A DNA stretch of 64,000 nt from Paenibacillus sp. UNC499MF. Its GTDB lineage: Bacteria > Bacillota > Bacilli > Paenibacillales > NBRC-103111. The notes beneath the pieces are model-generated. The model was not told the origin of the DNA, searched no databases, and was given only the letters and a program-made list of their open reading frames with translations. The translations under genes were made by a program, and so were the position numbers. Positions 1 to 9,121 of the stretch are shown piece by piece; positions within the stretch are counted from its first letter, which is position 1; every line of letters begins with the position of its first letter. The stretch lies in the NCBI RefSeq assembly GCF_900107975.1, contig NZ_FNVF01000001.1, positions 418,323-482,322 on the forward strand, written 5' to 3'.

Positions 1-1
1 C

Positions 2-127
2 GAGTTTGATCAAGACCTCAACGAAATGGGAGCGCAAGGCTGGGAGCTGATCTCCTGCTTTGATACAAGCCAGCATCAAGGATCTTCCAAAGAAGTCATT
101 TGTGTATTTAAAAGAAAGCTGTATTAG
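2..127 (+). CDS. DUF4177-like small protein, C-terminal part only
   Basis: The open frame enters from the left edge and ends at a TAG, so the start is outside the window. The visible 41 residues contain the motif LNEMGAQGWELIS followed by a short variable stretch and a strand ending in VICVFKRK. This is the pattern of the C-terminal half of DUF4177-type proteins (about 60-70 residues, function unknown), in which a helix with GWEL is followed by a beta strand. A strong bidirectional-looking terminator follows 24 bases after the stop, so this is the last gene of its transcript. Family assignment is from the GWEL helix alone and is moderately sure. Confidence 0.65.
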   Translation, partial: EFDQDLNEMGAQGWELISCFDTSQHQGSSKEVICVFKRKLY

Positions 128-150
128 CATAGACGTCCTGTGCTTCTCGT

Positions 151-193
151 AAAAAGCCCTCCTGCCGCTTAAAAACGGTTTGGAGGGCTTTTT
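151..193. terminator. Bidirectional rho-independent terminator
   Basis: Inverted repeat AAAAAGCCCTCC / GGAGGGCTTTTT with A- and T-runs on both sides. It can serve the partial gene on its left (plus strand) and the small minus-strand gene that ends at 233. Confidence 0.85.
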
Positions 194-232
194 ATCAAAA
201 CGGGAAAAGTCCGCTGTTCGGTCAATTAGCGC

Positions 233-424
233 TTATTTTGACGGTTTTTCGGAAGAAGGCCCGGTCGGATGCTCGCCTGAAATATTGTCCATAATTTCCT
301 CGACGACATCGCTCACGGGATCGGTTGCGGCTTTGTCCTCGCGGTCAGGAGGAGTATTGATCCCGCCCGCTGTATTTGAAGTTTCATTATAGATGCCGAC
401 ATCATCGTTCGATCGCTTGTCCAT
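233..424 (-). CDS. Small acidic hypothetical protein (63 aa)
   Basis: I do not recognise a family. The product is hydrophilic and acidic, with no membrane segment or signal peptide and no cysteine, and is rich in Asp, Glu, Pro and Ser, which suggests an unfolded or small soluble protein. The start is supported by a good ribosome binding site (AAGGGAGTTT on the minus strand, about 7 bases before ATG). It is transcribed divergently from the membrane protein gene at 636, and an AT-rich dyad lies between the two. The shared terminator at 151-193 follows its stop. The existence of the gene is likely; its function is unknown. Confidence 0.6.
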   Translation of the reverse strand: MDKRSNDDVGIYNETSNTAGGINTPPDREDKAATDPVSDVVEEIMDNISGEHPTGPSSEKPSK

Positions 425-539
425 GTAGAAAACTCCCTTCGAAATAAAGTAAAGGCACGGTTCTGAGCCGTGACAAATCCGGTAACCGGTTTCGTCTCTT
501 TAAGTTAACCGTTACGGAGCTAATTTAAACCGTCCCGGT

Positions 540-567
540 ATAATTATCTAAATTTTCAGATAATTAT
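540..567. promoter_or_regulatory. AT-rich dyad, possible operator
   Basis: Perfect 10-base arms ATAATTATCT / AGATAATTAT separated by 8 bases. The right arm ends one base before the -35 element of the promoter at 569-597. The position between two divergent genes and against a -35 suggests a regulator binding site. No regulator is identified. Confidence 0.4.
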
Positions 568-568
568 G

Positions 569-597
569 TTGCAATGAGCAGAAAGATATTTTATAAT
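569..597 (+). promoter_or_regulatory. SigA-type promoter for the gene at 636
   Basis: TTGCAA, a 17-base spacer, then a perfect TATAAT. The expected start of transcription near 604 leaves a leader of about 30 bases containing the ribosome binding site AAAGGGTG. Confidence 0.75.
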
Positions 598-635
598 GAA
601 AACAGAAGGAAGAACAAGAGAAAGGGTGAAAAATT

Positions 636-872
636 ATGATAATGATAGTCTGGACCGCCGTAATCGTCTTTATTGTCCTTAGATTGGTCACAAGCGTGTA
701 TAATCCGCCCAAAAGGAACAAAAACAAGTATCATTCTTCCGATTCCGGCAGCAGCGGTTCTACGGATTCCGGCTGGAGCTTCTGGGGCGGTGGTTCGGAT
801 TGTGACAGCGGCAGCGGAGGAGGCAGCGATTGTTCCGGAGGCGGAGACGGGGGAGGCGGCGGTGGCGATTGA
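636..872 (+). CDS. Small membrane protein with Gly/Ser/Cys-rich tail (78 aa)
   Basis: Residues 1-22 form one hydrophobic helix (MIMIVWTAVIVFIVLRLVTS). A short basic stretch with PPKRNKNK follows, which by the positive-inside rule puts the tail on the cytoplasmic side. The last 40 residues are almost only Gly, Ser, Asp and Cys (SDCDSGSGGGSDCSGGGDGG pattern). Promoter, ribosome binding site and terminator are all good, so it is a separate small transcription unit. Function is unknown; a cysteine-spaced glycine tail could bind metal or be structural, but that is guesswork. Confidence 0.7.
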   Translation: MIMIVWTAVIVFIVLRLVTSVYNPPKRNKNKYHSSDSGSSGSTDSGWSFWGGGSDCDSGSGGGSDCSGGGDGGGGGGD

Positions 873-893
873 AGCGCACCGGGCGCTTTTTTT
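873..893 (+). terminator. Rho-independent terminator
   Basis: Short stem AGCGC / GCGCT with a GC-rich loop, followed by seven T, directly after the stop codon of the small membrane protein. Confidence 0.65.
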
Positions 894-945
894 AATGTGT
901 ACGGTCTTTTTTTATTTGAGTGGATATCAAAAACTTCCGAAGAAA

Positions 946-971
946 CCGCTATGAAGAGAAGCGGCTTTTTT
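946..971 (+). terminator. Possible second terminator
   Basis: CCGCT / AGCGG stem around an A-rich loop, followed by a run of six T. It lies between two plus-strand genes. The stem is short, so confidence is limited. Confidence 0.4.
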
Positions 972-1080
972 GTGCTGCCCAAAATAACGAAAAACTTGAG
1001 GAGGAAAACTTGCTTCGTGCTTTGTTTTGTCCCAAAATAAGGACAGAAAGAAGCTTGTCATACCGAGAGGAGCAGAACAA

Positions 1081-1467
1081 ATGGCGGTTACAAAATTGGA
1101 GCATGTAGGCGTTATGGTTACGAGTATGGAAAAATCGGTTTCATTTTATGAATCCGTGGTGGGTTTAAAGCTGAAAGATACCGTGACCAACGGAGCGCTG
1201 AAGCTTGCGTTTCTTGGCTTTGACGCCAAGGGTGAAACGGAAGTCGAGTTAATCGAAGGATACGGCGGAAAATTAACCGAAGAGGGCCGGGTCCATCATC
1301 TGGCTTTTACGGTTGACGACATCGAAGCGGAATTTGAACGGATCCGGAAGACGGATGTCGTCATGATCGATACGGAAATCACAACGCTCCCTAACGGATC
1401 GCGTTATTTCTTTTTTCACGGGCCGGACGGGGAATGGGTGGAATTTTTCCAAAGCACGCGGGCTTGA
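1081..1467 (+). CDS. VOC (glyoxalase/dioxygenase fold) family protein
   Basis: A 128-residue single-module VOC protein. The N-terminal LEHVGVMVTSMEKSVSFYE and the later VHHLAFTVDDIEAEFERI are the two beta-alpha-beta-beta-beta halves. Putative metal ligands are His8 in the first half, His near 71 (VHHLAF) and the Glu near 121 in the strand EWVEFFQ. The family includes glyoxalase I, dioxygenases and methylmalonyl-CoA epimerase; the substrate cannot be told from sequence. The frame is open upstream to a TTG at 1027, but the ATG at 1081 has AGAGGAG at good spacing and begins exactly at the domain, so it was chosen. It stands alone between terminators and glpK. Confidence 0.85.
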   Translation: MAVTKLEHVGVMVTSMEKSVSFYESVVGLKLKDTVTNGALKLAFLGFDAKGETEVELIEGYGGKLTEEGRVHHLAFTVDDIEAEFERIRKTDVVMIDTEITTLPNGSRYFFFHGPDGEWVEFFQSTRA

Positions 1468-1523
1468 TTTGTCCAAGCCTGTTCTAATTCAGTCACGGCA
1501 GTCTGCGAAAACCGGAAGGCTGA

Positions 1524-3239
<1,716 letters not shown>

Positions 3240-3262
3240 AGACCCCTTATCTTATTCGCTTT

Positions 3263-3316
3263 AATAGGTCCTCCGGAGGCAATTTAACAGATTGCGACAC
3301 CGGAGAGACCTATTTG
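3263..3316 (+). terminator. Long imperfect hairpin after glpK
   Basis: Arms AATAGGTCCTCCGG and CCGGAGAGACCTATT, with an inner GCAAT / ATTGC pair extending the stem. Only three T follow. It is probably the glpK terminator, though a weak one. Confidence 0.55.
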
Positions 3317-3482
3317 TGCTGCAGCGGAACGTCGGCCGGACTCCGGTAACAAGGACAAATTTCCCGGTTTTTGCCAAAATCGTTTGATCCGGGGGACAAT
3401 CCGGGTAAGAAAAAAGGAAATTGCCGCGTTTAGGCAGCGGCTTGTTGGCATATCCTAAATTATCGGATCAGGAGGTTTCATA

Positions 3483-4124
3483 ATGCGAAAACCGATTCTG
3501 TCCCTGCTGCTTTCTACGGCCGCCCTAGTGGCGATCACCGGCTGCGGCAGCGGCAACAACAAAAACGCGGACCCGAACTCCACGATTACCCCGGAGGCGT
3601 TACCTACCGCCGCAACGGCCCCCTCCGCTTCGCCGGGCGCAACACCGTCCTCTTCGCCGTCGTCCTCGTCCGGAGTCGAGATTGAGCTTAAAGACGGGAA
3701 AGGAAGCGTGGTCGGCACGGCTAAGTTTACCCAAGAGAACAAAGGGGTCCGAATCCAGGTTCAGGCTACGAAACTTGCTCCCGGAGAACATGGGATCCAC
3801 GTTCATGAAAGCGGCGTGTGCGCCGGACCGGATTTCAAGACGGCCGGGGGGCATTTTAACCCCGATTCCAAAATGCATGGAATGGAAAATCCCCAGGGGC
3901 CTCACGTGGGAGACCTGCCGAATCTGAAAGCGGAGGCAAACGGGGAAGCCAAGCTGGATACCGTCTCGGAAGCCTTTACTCTGGAGAAGGACAAGCCGAA
4001 TTCGTTGTTGAAGCAGGGAGGAACATCGCTGGTCATCCATGAAAAGCAGGATGATATGAAGTCCGATCCGGCCGGAAATTCGGGTAACCGCATCGCATGC
4101 GGCGCGATATCCGAAGGCAAATAG
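3483..4124 (+). CDS. sodC: Cu/Zn superoxide dismutase, lipoprotein
   Basis: Converts superoxide to hydrogen peroxide and oxygen outside the membrane. Residues 1-20 are a lipoprotein signal peptide with the lipobox AITGC (Cys21). A Ser/Pro/Ala-rich linker spans about 25-63, and the SOD beta-barrel follows to the end. All metal ligands are present: copper His106 and His108 (GIHVHE), bridging His124 (GGHFNP), zinc His132, His141 and Asp144 (HVGDLPN), and copper His186 (VIHEKQDD). Cys113 and Cys206 can form the conserved disulfide. The Bacillus subtilis homologue YojM lacks a full copper site, so this one is more likely to be active. The ribosome binding site is AGGAGG. It may share a transcript with the next gene, 29 bases downstream. 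Confidence 0.93.
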   Translation: MRKPILSLLLSTAALVAITGCGSGNNKNADPNSTITPEALPTAATAPSASPGATPSSSPSSSSGVEIELKDGKGSVVGTAKFTQENKGVRIQVQATKLAPGEHGIHVHESGVCAGPDFKTAGGHFNPDSKMHGMENPQGPHVGDLPNLKAEANGEAKLDTVSEAFTLEKDKPNSLLKQGGTSLVIHEKQDDMKSDPAGNSGNRIACGAISEGK

Positions 4125-4153
4125 GCGATTAAGCTGGATGGAGGCAAGCAAGC

Positions 4154-4792
4154 ATGATCAAGACCCAGGAACTCAAGCAGCAGATGGACGATCTGTCCAA
4201 GCAGAACGATATGCTTCTTGTGGAATTCGAACAATTAAAAAAAATGATAATGAACGGCGGATCTCAAAATTCCGGCGATAGCTCCGGCGGTTCGGACGGC
4301 GGCCAGCAGGAATCGGGCCAAAGTGCGGACGACGGGCAGAAACACAGTCAGCAGCAAGATGAGAATCAGGATCAAGGGGGAGCCGGCGGCAGCCAGTCAT
4401 CCAGACGCAGCGCTTCTTCGGGTAAAAGACAGCAGGCGCAGGACGGCCAAGGCCAGCAATCCCAAGACGGTCAAAGCCGGCAGGATTCTTCGTCAGGCGG
4501 CGAAAATCAGCAGGCTCAAAGCTCATCCCGGCAGCAAAACGGCAATTCCGGCAATAACGGAAGCTCTGCCGCCGTATCGGAAATGGCGGACGATCTTTAT
4601 GTCATCAAAAACATGGTCGAACAGCTCGAGAGAAAAACGTCCCAGTATGTATCCGAGCAGACGAACCAGTCCTTGACGGAGAAGGATGTCGTGAATCTGA
4701 TCTTATATCTGATGAACGGAATGATCGACTGGACCAGTGAATTTGTGGGAAAAAACCAGTCCTCATCGGGTTCTTCGGGACCGGTGCAATAG
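4154..4792 (+). CDS. Coiled-coil protein with long Gln/Ser/Gly-rich middle (212 aa)
   Basis: I do not recognise the family. Residues 1-33 form a helical, coiled-coil-like start (TQELKQQMDDLSKQNDML). About 35-140 is low complexity, dominated by Gln, Ser, Gly, Asp and Asn. Residues 141-200 are again helical (MADDLYVIKNMVEQLERKTS, then LTEKDVVNLILYLMNGMIDW). There is no signal peptide or membrane segment. Two ordered helical ends joined by a disordered linker suggest a scaffold or bridging role, but this is only a structural reading. The ATG at 4154 follows a GATGGAGGC ribosome binding site, and a strong terminator follows the stop. Confidence 0.75.
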   Translation: MIKTQELKQQMDDLSKQNDMLLVEFEQLKKMIMNGGSQNSGDSSGGSDGGQQESGQSADDGQKHSQQQDENQDQGGAGGSQSSRRSASSGKRQQAQDGQGQQSQDGQSRQDSSSGGENQQAQSSSRQQNGNSGNNGSSAAVSEMADDLYVIKNMVEQLERKTSQYVSEQTNQSLTEKDVVNLILYLMNGMIDWTSEFVGKNQSSSGSSGPVQ

Positions 4793-4798
4793 CGTGAA

Positions 4799-4820
4799 AG
4801 CCGTGAGAACGGCTTTTTTT
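4799..4820 (+). terminator. Rho-independent terminator
   Basis: AGCCGT-GAGA-ACGGCT stem-loop followed by seven T. Confidence 0.9.
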
Positions 4821-4983
4821 CTTGTTTGAAAACAGGGAGGGCCATTGATTCATTCTTTAGAGAATTCGACAAGATACACTTATTTACAGTTCCCGGAAGT
4901 CCATATAAAGTAATGATAGTGTTGTTTACTCACAGAGGCTTGACCCGCAACAACCGGACTATTAGAGAGGATGAGCAGGGAGT

Positions 4984-5166
4984 ATGAGAAACATCGATAT
5001 TCGAGTCATGAGCAAGCAGCTTGGATTTGGTACCGGATCCTTGGAGTCTTGGCTGGCCAAAGAGCGGCAGCAGGAACCGGAAAAACAGCCGGCTTACCAT
5101 CTGGAAAGCCTTCGTCCTTGTTACGAGAACAGGCCGACGGATGAGTTTGTCTCTCTTTCCGTTTAA
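4984..5166 (+). CDS. Hypothetical small protein (60 aa)
   Basis: No family recognised. The product is hydrophilic and mildly acidic, with no membrane segment. The start has a GAGG and an AGGGAG nearby, but the second is very close to the ATG, so the ribosome binding site is not ideal. The gene is isolated between a terminator and the end of the minus-strand CBS gene. It could be a real small gene or a chance frame. Confidence 0.35.
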   Translation: MRNIDIRVMSKQLGFGTGSLESWLAKERQQEPEKQPAYHLESLRPCYENRPTDEFVSLSV

Positions 5167-5261
5167 CACGGATGTCAGCAGGATTCGGACCTCAACCTTC
5201 TTACTCTGCCACCTTCCTTCCTACAAACTCCCCCCGTCTTAGTACATATCCGACTCCATAC

Positions 5262-5288
5262 AAAAAGCCTCTCCGGGTAGGAGAGGCC
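5262..5288 (-). terminator. Rho-independent terminator of the CBS gene
   Basis: On the minus strand GGCCTCTC-CTACCC-GGAGAGGC is followed by TTTTT. Confidence 0.88.
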
Positions 5289-5316
5289 GCGAACATCTTC
5301 AACCCGCAGCTTGCCG

Positions 5317-5730
5317 CTAAACGGGTGCCTGAAACATTTGTTTGGCACAGTATTCGATAATGTCACTGCGGCGCACAATTCCGATGAAATTACCTGCGTC
5401 ATCCACGACCGGTACAAAGTTCTGCACCTTGGCAAGATCAATAAGATCTTCCATGTTTGCATGAATGTGTACCGGTTTATTTCTCATCCGGAGGGGAACT
5501 TCCTCCAGCGTATGCCGATGGGCGTTATCGAAGGTAATGCCCGGAGAGTTTTTCAAAAACCAGAGCAGATCGCCCTCGGTTACCGTTCCCATATATTTGC
5601 CATCCTCCGTAAGAATGGGTACCGCCGTATAGCGGTGATATTCCATTCTTTCCAGGGTTTGTCTTAGTGTGGCATCAATCGTCGTAGTAATCACTTCGAG
5701 TTTGGGCAGAAGAAAAAAGGCAATATTCAT
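5317..5730 (-). CDS. CBS-domain pair protein
   Basis: A 137-residue protein made of two CBS motifs and nothing else, the minimal Bateman module that binds adenine nucleotides and acts as an energy or second-messenger sensor. The first CBS covers about 10-65 (YTAVPILTEDGKYMGTVTEG). The second covers about 80-132 (FVPVVDDAGNFIGIVRRSDI). Stand-alone CBS proteins of this size in Firmicutes include AcuB and the c-di-AMP-binding DarB; I cannot say which ligand this one binds. The chosen ATG at 5730 has AAGGAG eight bases upstream; an in-frame GTG at 5775 has no such site. A terminator follows. Confidence 0.85.
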   Translation of the reverse strand: MNIAFFLLPKLEVITTTIDATLRQTLERMEYHRYTAVPILTEDGKYMGTVTEGDLLWFLKNSPGITFDNAHRHTLEEVPLRMRNKPVHIHANMEDLIDLAKVQNFVPVVDDAGNFIGIVRRSDIIEYCAKQMFQAPV

Positions 5731-5953
5731 GAATAATACTCCTTTGCGTAATAAGCGCAATTTATCATTTCTCACGATCTATTATACTATATCGGGGAGT
5801 CAGAAACGAATCCGCGGAAGCGAAAGTTTGGGGAGGCGCCGGATGAGCCGAGCGGAGAAACCGGCCGGACGCCGGGGATGTTCCTTCTGGACAAGGATGC
5901 GCGGATAAGCTATCATATCTCGTATCGTTTGAACGAAAGGGGAACCATGGCAG

Positions 5954-6391
5954 ATGGAAATTATTCGCGTTACGACGGACGAACAGCTTAAAGAATGCCT
6001 GAGCGTCCGCAAAGAAGTCTTCGTTGACGAGCAGAACGTGCCGCTGGATATTGAAATAGACGAGCTGGACGCGTCTCACCAAAGCGGGCATCATTTTCTC
6101 ATCCGGGAAGGGGGAAAAGCGATCGCCGCCGCCAGGTGGAAGCCTTATGAAGAGAACCGGGCGAAACTGCAGCGCATCGCCGTTCTCAAGGCGAACCGGG
6201 GTACCGGCCTCGGATCCGTTCTCGTGAAAGCGATGGAAGCCCACGCCAAAGAACTCGGCTATAAGGGAGCGGTTCTGGATGCGCAGTGCCAAGCCGAGCC
6301 TTTTTACAAAAAAATAGGGTACGAAACGATTCCCGGGGAGCCGTTCGATGACGCCGGTATTCCTCACGTAAGAATGGTCAAATCTTTATAA
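5954..6391 (+). CDS. GNAT family N-acetyltransferase (YjcF/ElaA type)
   Basis: Transfers an acetyl group from acetyl-CoA to an amine; the substrate is unknown. The fold is visible from the early VRKEVFVDEQNVPLDIEIDE, through the strand GKAIAAARW, to motif A at about 75-93 (LQRIAVLKANRGTGLGSVL), whose RGTGLG loop binds the pyrophosphate of CoA. It ends with a helix and FYKKIGYE. The 145-residue length is normal for the family. The upstream site is AAAGGGG. Its stop is only 3 bases from the end of the opposite-strand kinase gene, so the two converge with no visible terminator between them. Confidence 0.88.
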   Translation: MEIIRVTTDEQLKECLSVRKEVFVDEQNVPLDIEIDELDASHQSGHHFLIREGGKAIAAARWKPYEENRAKLQRIAVLKANRGTGLGSVLVKAMEAHAKELGYKGAVLDAQCQAEPFYKKIGYETIPGEPFDDAGIPHVRMVKSL

Positions 6392-6394
6392 GCA

Positions 6395-8035
6395 TCACAC
6401 CGCGTCCTTGCGGCAATTAAGCGGATAGCAGGAGGACGAATCGGACTCGGCGAGGGGGAAGGTCATAATAAATGTCGTGCCTTTGCCGATCAGGCTTTCC
6501 ACTTCGATCGTACCGTTGTGATCCTGGACAATTTTGTGACAGATGGACAGGCCGAGCCCGGTTCCGCTGTCTTTGGTCGTGAAAAACGGATTGAAAATCT
6601 GGCCCAGCTGTTCCACGGGAATCCCGCTGCCCTGATCTTCGATTTCGAGCACAGCATGGTGATCTCGCTCATAAAGGCGGATCGCCATTTTTTTATTGTC
6701 CTCCATAGATTCATACGCGTTTTTGAAGAGATTAATGAGCAGCTGCACCATTTTATCCTGGTCCATCCGAATATTCAGCGGTTTTTCCGGGGGATGATAC
6801 ACGATTTCATGACCCAGCCTGGACGTCTCGGATAAGGTCAGCGAAATTACGCGCTGAATGCACGCTTGCATCGACTGCACCCTGAACTGTACGGCGTGGG
6901 GTTTGGAAAACTGCAGGAATTCGGCGGTCAATTCGCTCATTCTGCTGATTTCGTCCATAATCAGGGGATACCAGGTTTCGATGTTGTAGCCATTCGATTT
7001 CGAGATTTGCAGAAAACCTTTGATGGTCGTCAAAGGATTCCGGATTTCATGCGCCATGCCGGAAGCGAGTTCGCCGACGATTCTGAGCTTTTCCGAGCGG
7101 AGCATATGCTCTTCGCGCTTCAGCCACATTTCCCGCTTCATGCTGAACAGGCTGTTTTCCGCGAGAAGCACGAGATCGTCCTTCGAAGCTCCGCCTTCGG
7201 GCAGCACCGCAATTCCGTAGGTGATTTGGATCCCCGTCAATTGGGGGAGCTCCGAGCCGAGCTGCTGATCGACATAGGCGAGCATCGTTTCTTTGTCTTC
7301 GTAGGTGACGGCTACGGCGAATTCGTCTCCCCCGTAACGGGAAATAAAGGCGGCTTGGGAAAATTTGATTTTCAGCAGCACCGTAATCTGCTTCAGGATC
7401 TGGTTGCCTGCGTGAAAGCCCTGCGTTTTGTTCATTGCCTTCAGGTCCGTGCAGTCAATCAGGATAAACAGCAGCCGGCTTTCCTTGTCAACCAGATTAT
7501 GAAGCATCGCGTGGCACGCTTCGAAATTGGGCAGGCCGGTCAGGGAGTCGTGGGTCATCAGCTGCCTTCGTTCCCCGGCCAGCTTGTCTCTTTGTCTGAA
7601 GGTGTTGAATACGATCAAAGCGAGCCCCATAAAGATGGAGAAGTTGCTCAAGTAGAGCAGAACCATCCAGAATGGCGGATACATGGAAAAAGCGGGTGCG
7701 GTAATCAGCGCGATAACCGGAAAGGTGACGAGATTGAGCGTAACGAGCATCCAGACGGTTTTGCGCGACTTGGACTGGTGCACTTCGGAAGCGAGCAGGA
7801 GCAAATAAAGGGTGAAGCACCAATCGGTCTGGCTGCTCCAGTGAAACAGCGTAAGCAGTAGCAGTTTGACGGCTGAGAAGGTGACGGAGGATCTTTTAAG
7901 GCCGAGGACGGCGGCAGCGAGGAACAGCAGGCTTAGCGGGAGCCATCCGGCAACGGATAAACCGAGGCTCCACGATGCGATGCTGATAACCGAGGCATAG
8001 AAGATAACGAACCATTTGTAAATCACACAATCCAC
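6395..8035 (-). CDS. Membrane sensor: GGDEF-like domain fused to a histidine kinase
   Basis: A 546-residue sensor. About 1-145 contains five or six membrane helices. A GGDEF domain spans about 160-305 (DSLTGLPN 163-170, RYGGDEF 233-239). A full histidine kinase core follows: H-box MAHEIRNPL with His329, N-box near 435-440, DQGSGIP 467-473, GTGLGL 491-496. The kinase half resembles sporulation kinases such as KinB. The GGDEF half keeps its signature but has Thr196 for the second Asp of the usual DID motif, Lys203 for the Asp after the substrate Asn, and Asn211 for the guanine-contacting Asp; it also lacks the RxxD inhibitory site. It may therefore bind rather than make a nucleotide. The start is a GTG with a weak site (AAGTGGGG). 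No response regulator is adjacent. Confidence 0.9.
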   Translation of the reverse strand: MDCVIYKWFVIFYASVISIASWSLGLSVAGWLPLSLLFLAAAVLGLKRSSVTFSAVKLLLLTLFHWSSQTDWCFTLYLLLLASEVHQSKSRKTVWMLVTLNLVTFPVIALITAPAFSMYPPFWMVLLYLSNFSIFMGLALIVFNTFRQRDKLAGERRQLMTHDSLTGLPNFEACHAMLHNLVDKESRLLFILIDCTDLKAMNKTQGFHAGNQILKQITVLLKIKFSQAAFISRYGGDEFAVAVTYEDKETMLAYVDQQLGSELPQLTGIQITYGIAVLPEGGASKDDLVLLAENSLFSMKREMWLKREEHMLRSEKLRIVGELASGMAHEIRNPLTTIKGFLQISKSNGYNIETWYPLIMDEISRMSELTAEFLQFSKPHAVQFRVQSMQACIQRVISLTLSETSRLGHEIVYHPPEKPLNIRMDQDKMVQLLINLFKNAYESMEDNKKMAIRLYERDHHAVLEIEDQGSGIPVEQLGQIFNPFFTTKDSGTGLGLSICHKIVQDHNGTIEVESLIGKGTTFIMTFPLAESDSSSCYPLNCRKDAV

Positions 8036-8150
8036 CCCACTTGAAAAAGGCCGTGCCGCGCAGCGGGGCCAGCGAACGGGCCGGGCTCACAAACGCGAAA
8101 GGCCAAAGTTTTTGGATTAGTACTTTAGTCCCGTCTTCATAAAAAACACG

Positions 8151-8174
8151 AAAACCAGGCAGGTCACCTGGTTT
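8151..8174 (-). terminator. Rho-independent terminator of the MBL hydrolase gene
   Basis: On the minus strand AAACCAGG-TGACCTG-CCTGGTTTT, about 16 bases after the stop. The T-run is short. Confidence 0.75.
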
Positions 8175-8190
8175 CTAAAGCGGATACGGC

Positions 8191-8934
8191 TTATAACGTA
8201 TAAATTTGATGCTGCTTGATAAACGACATTTTTCCCGTTTTGCCGACATAAGCGGGCATACTGTCTCCATAATGCATAAGCCGGATCCTCGACTGGACCG
8301 ACTCGGGCAGCGTGAGCAGCTCTTCAAGCGCAGCGTGAACGACGCCGGGCCCTTCCAGCTGGCAGTCGTGGAAAATATGGCGGCAGTCTCTTTTCCCGAC
8401 GACTTCGTTCAAAAGCAGTTCGGGCTGGAAGATCATATCCGCACTGTAGAAAATGGAGTCGTTAACGAACAGGGAAAAGCTGGGCTTGCCGACGATATGA
8501 GGCGTCCGGATAATTTCGATCGAGAAGCCCGGATGAATTTCCACGGGCCGCCCTTCTTCAAGAAGTTCGACATCGAAATAATCGGCCAGACGGTTTAAAT
8601 TTTCTCCGGTGTTTTCCATTCCGCCCTTCAGGGTGTGCTCCCAGATAGGAGCCTCCAGCGCCGCGGGCAGCAGCAGTCTGAGCTTGCGCCCGTATACGTA
8701 ACGCATTTGCAGGGCCAGCTCTTCAAGCCCGCCGACGTGATCGGAGTGAAGATGTGTAATCAGGACAGCGTCCAGTTCATCCGGCTTCATATTCAGCTCG
8801 TGCAGAGCGCGCGGCGCCGTATTCCCGGCATCGACCAGGAGAGTAAAACCGCCGCAGGTCCAAAGTGCATTGTTGTTGAAATATTTCTTGGCGAACGCAC
8901 TGCCGGTTCCGATCATTTGCAGCTGCAAGCTCAC
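8191..8934 (-). CDS. MBL-fold metal-dependent hydrolase
   Basis: A 247-residue metallo-beta-lactamase-fold enzyme. The zinc motif HLHSDHVGG is at 61-69. Further expected ligands are present: a His in RTPHIVGK, an Asp in SIFYSADMIF and a C-terminal His in RLMHYGD. The closest look is to RNase Z/phosphonate-cycle-like small MBL hydrolases, but the substrate cannot be assigned. The frame extends to 8973, yet the GTG at 8934 has GGAGG eight bases upstream and starts just before the first strand, so it is preferred. Confidence 0.85.
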   Translation of the reverse strand: MSLQLQMIGTGSAFAKKYFNNNALWTCGGFTLLVDAGNTAPRALHELNMKPDELDAVLITHLHSDHVGGLEELALQMRYVYGRKLRLLLPAALEAPIWEHTLKGGMENTGENLNRLADYFDVELLEEGRPVEIHPGFSIEIIRTPHIVGKPSFSLFVNDSIFYSADMIFQPELLLNEVVGKRDCRHIFHDCQLEGPGVVHAALEELLTLPESVQSRIRLMHYGDSMPAYVGKTGKMSFIKQHQIYTL

Positions 8935-9121
8935 AGAATAAGCCTCCGATCTGTAGAGTAACGTACTACCCACACTCTAGCACGGAAAAAGTTGGATTTC
9001 AACCGCTTTCATCCTCGGAATCCATGTGAGTTTGGAGTAAAACGGCTTCTTCCCGAAGCCAAGGAGTGATATAATAAAGGATGAAAGAATGCAGTGATGT
9101 GAGGAAAGGAAGGGGAAGGAG

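Noticed and set aside
5954-6391. Kinase-linked response protein
   Set aside because: It is next to a histidine kinase gene but is a GNAT acetyltransferase on the opposite strand, so the neighbourhood gives no pairing.
6866-7861. 331-codon open frame on the plus strand within the GGDEF-kinase gene
   Set aside because: Antisense shadow; the opposite strand has continuous known domains through the same bases.
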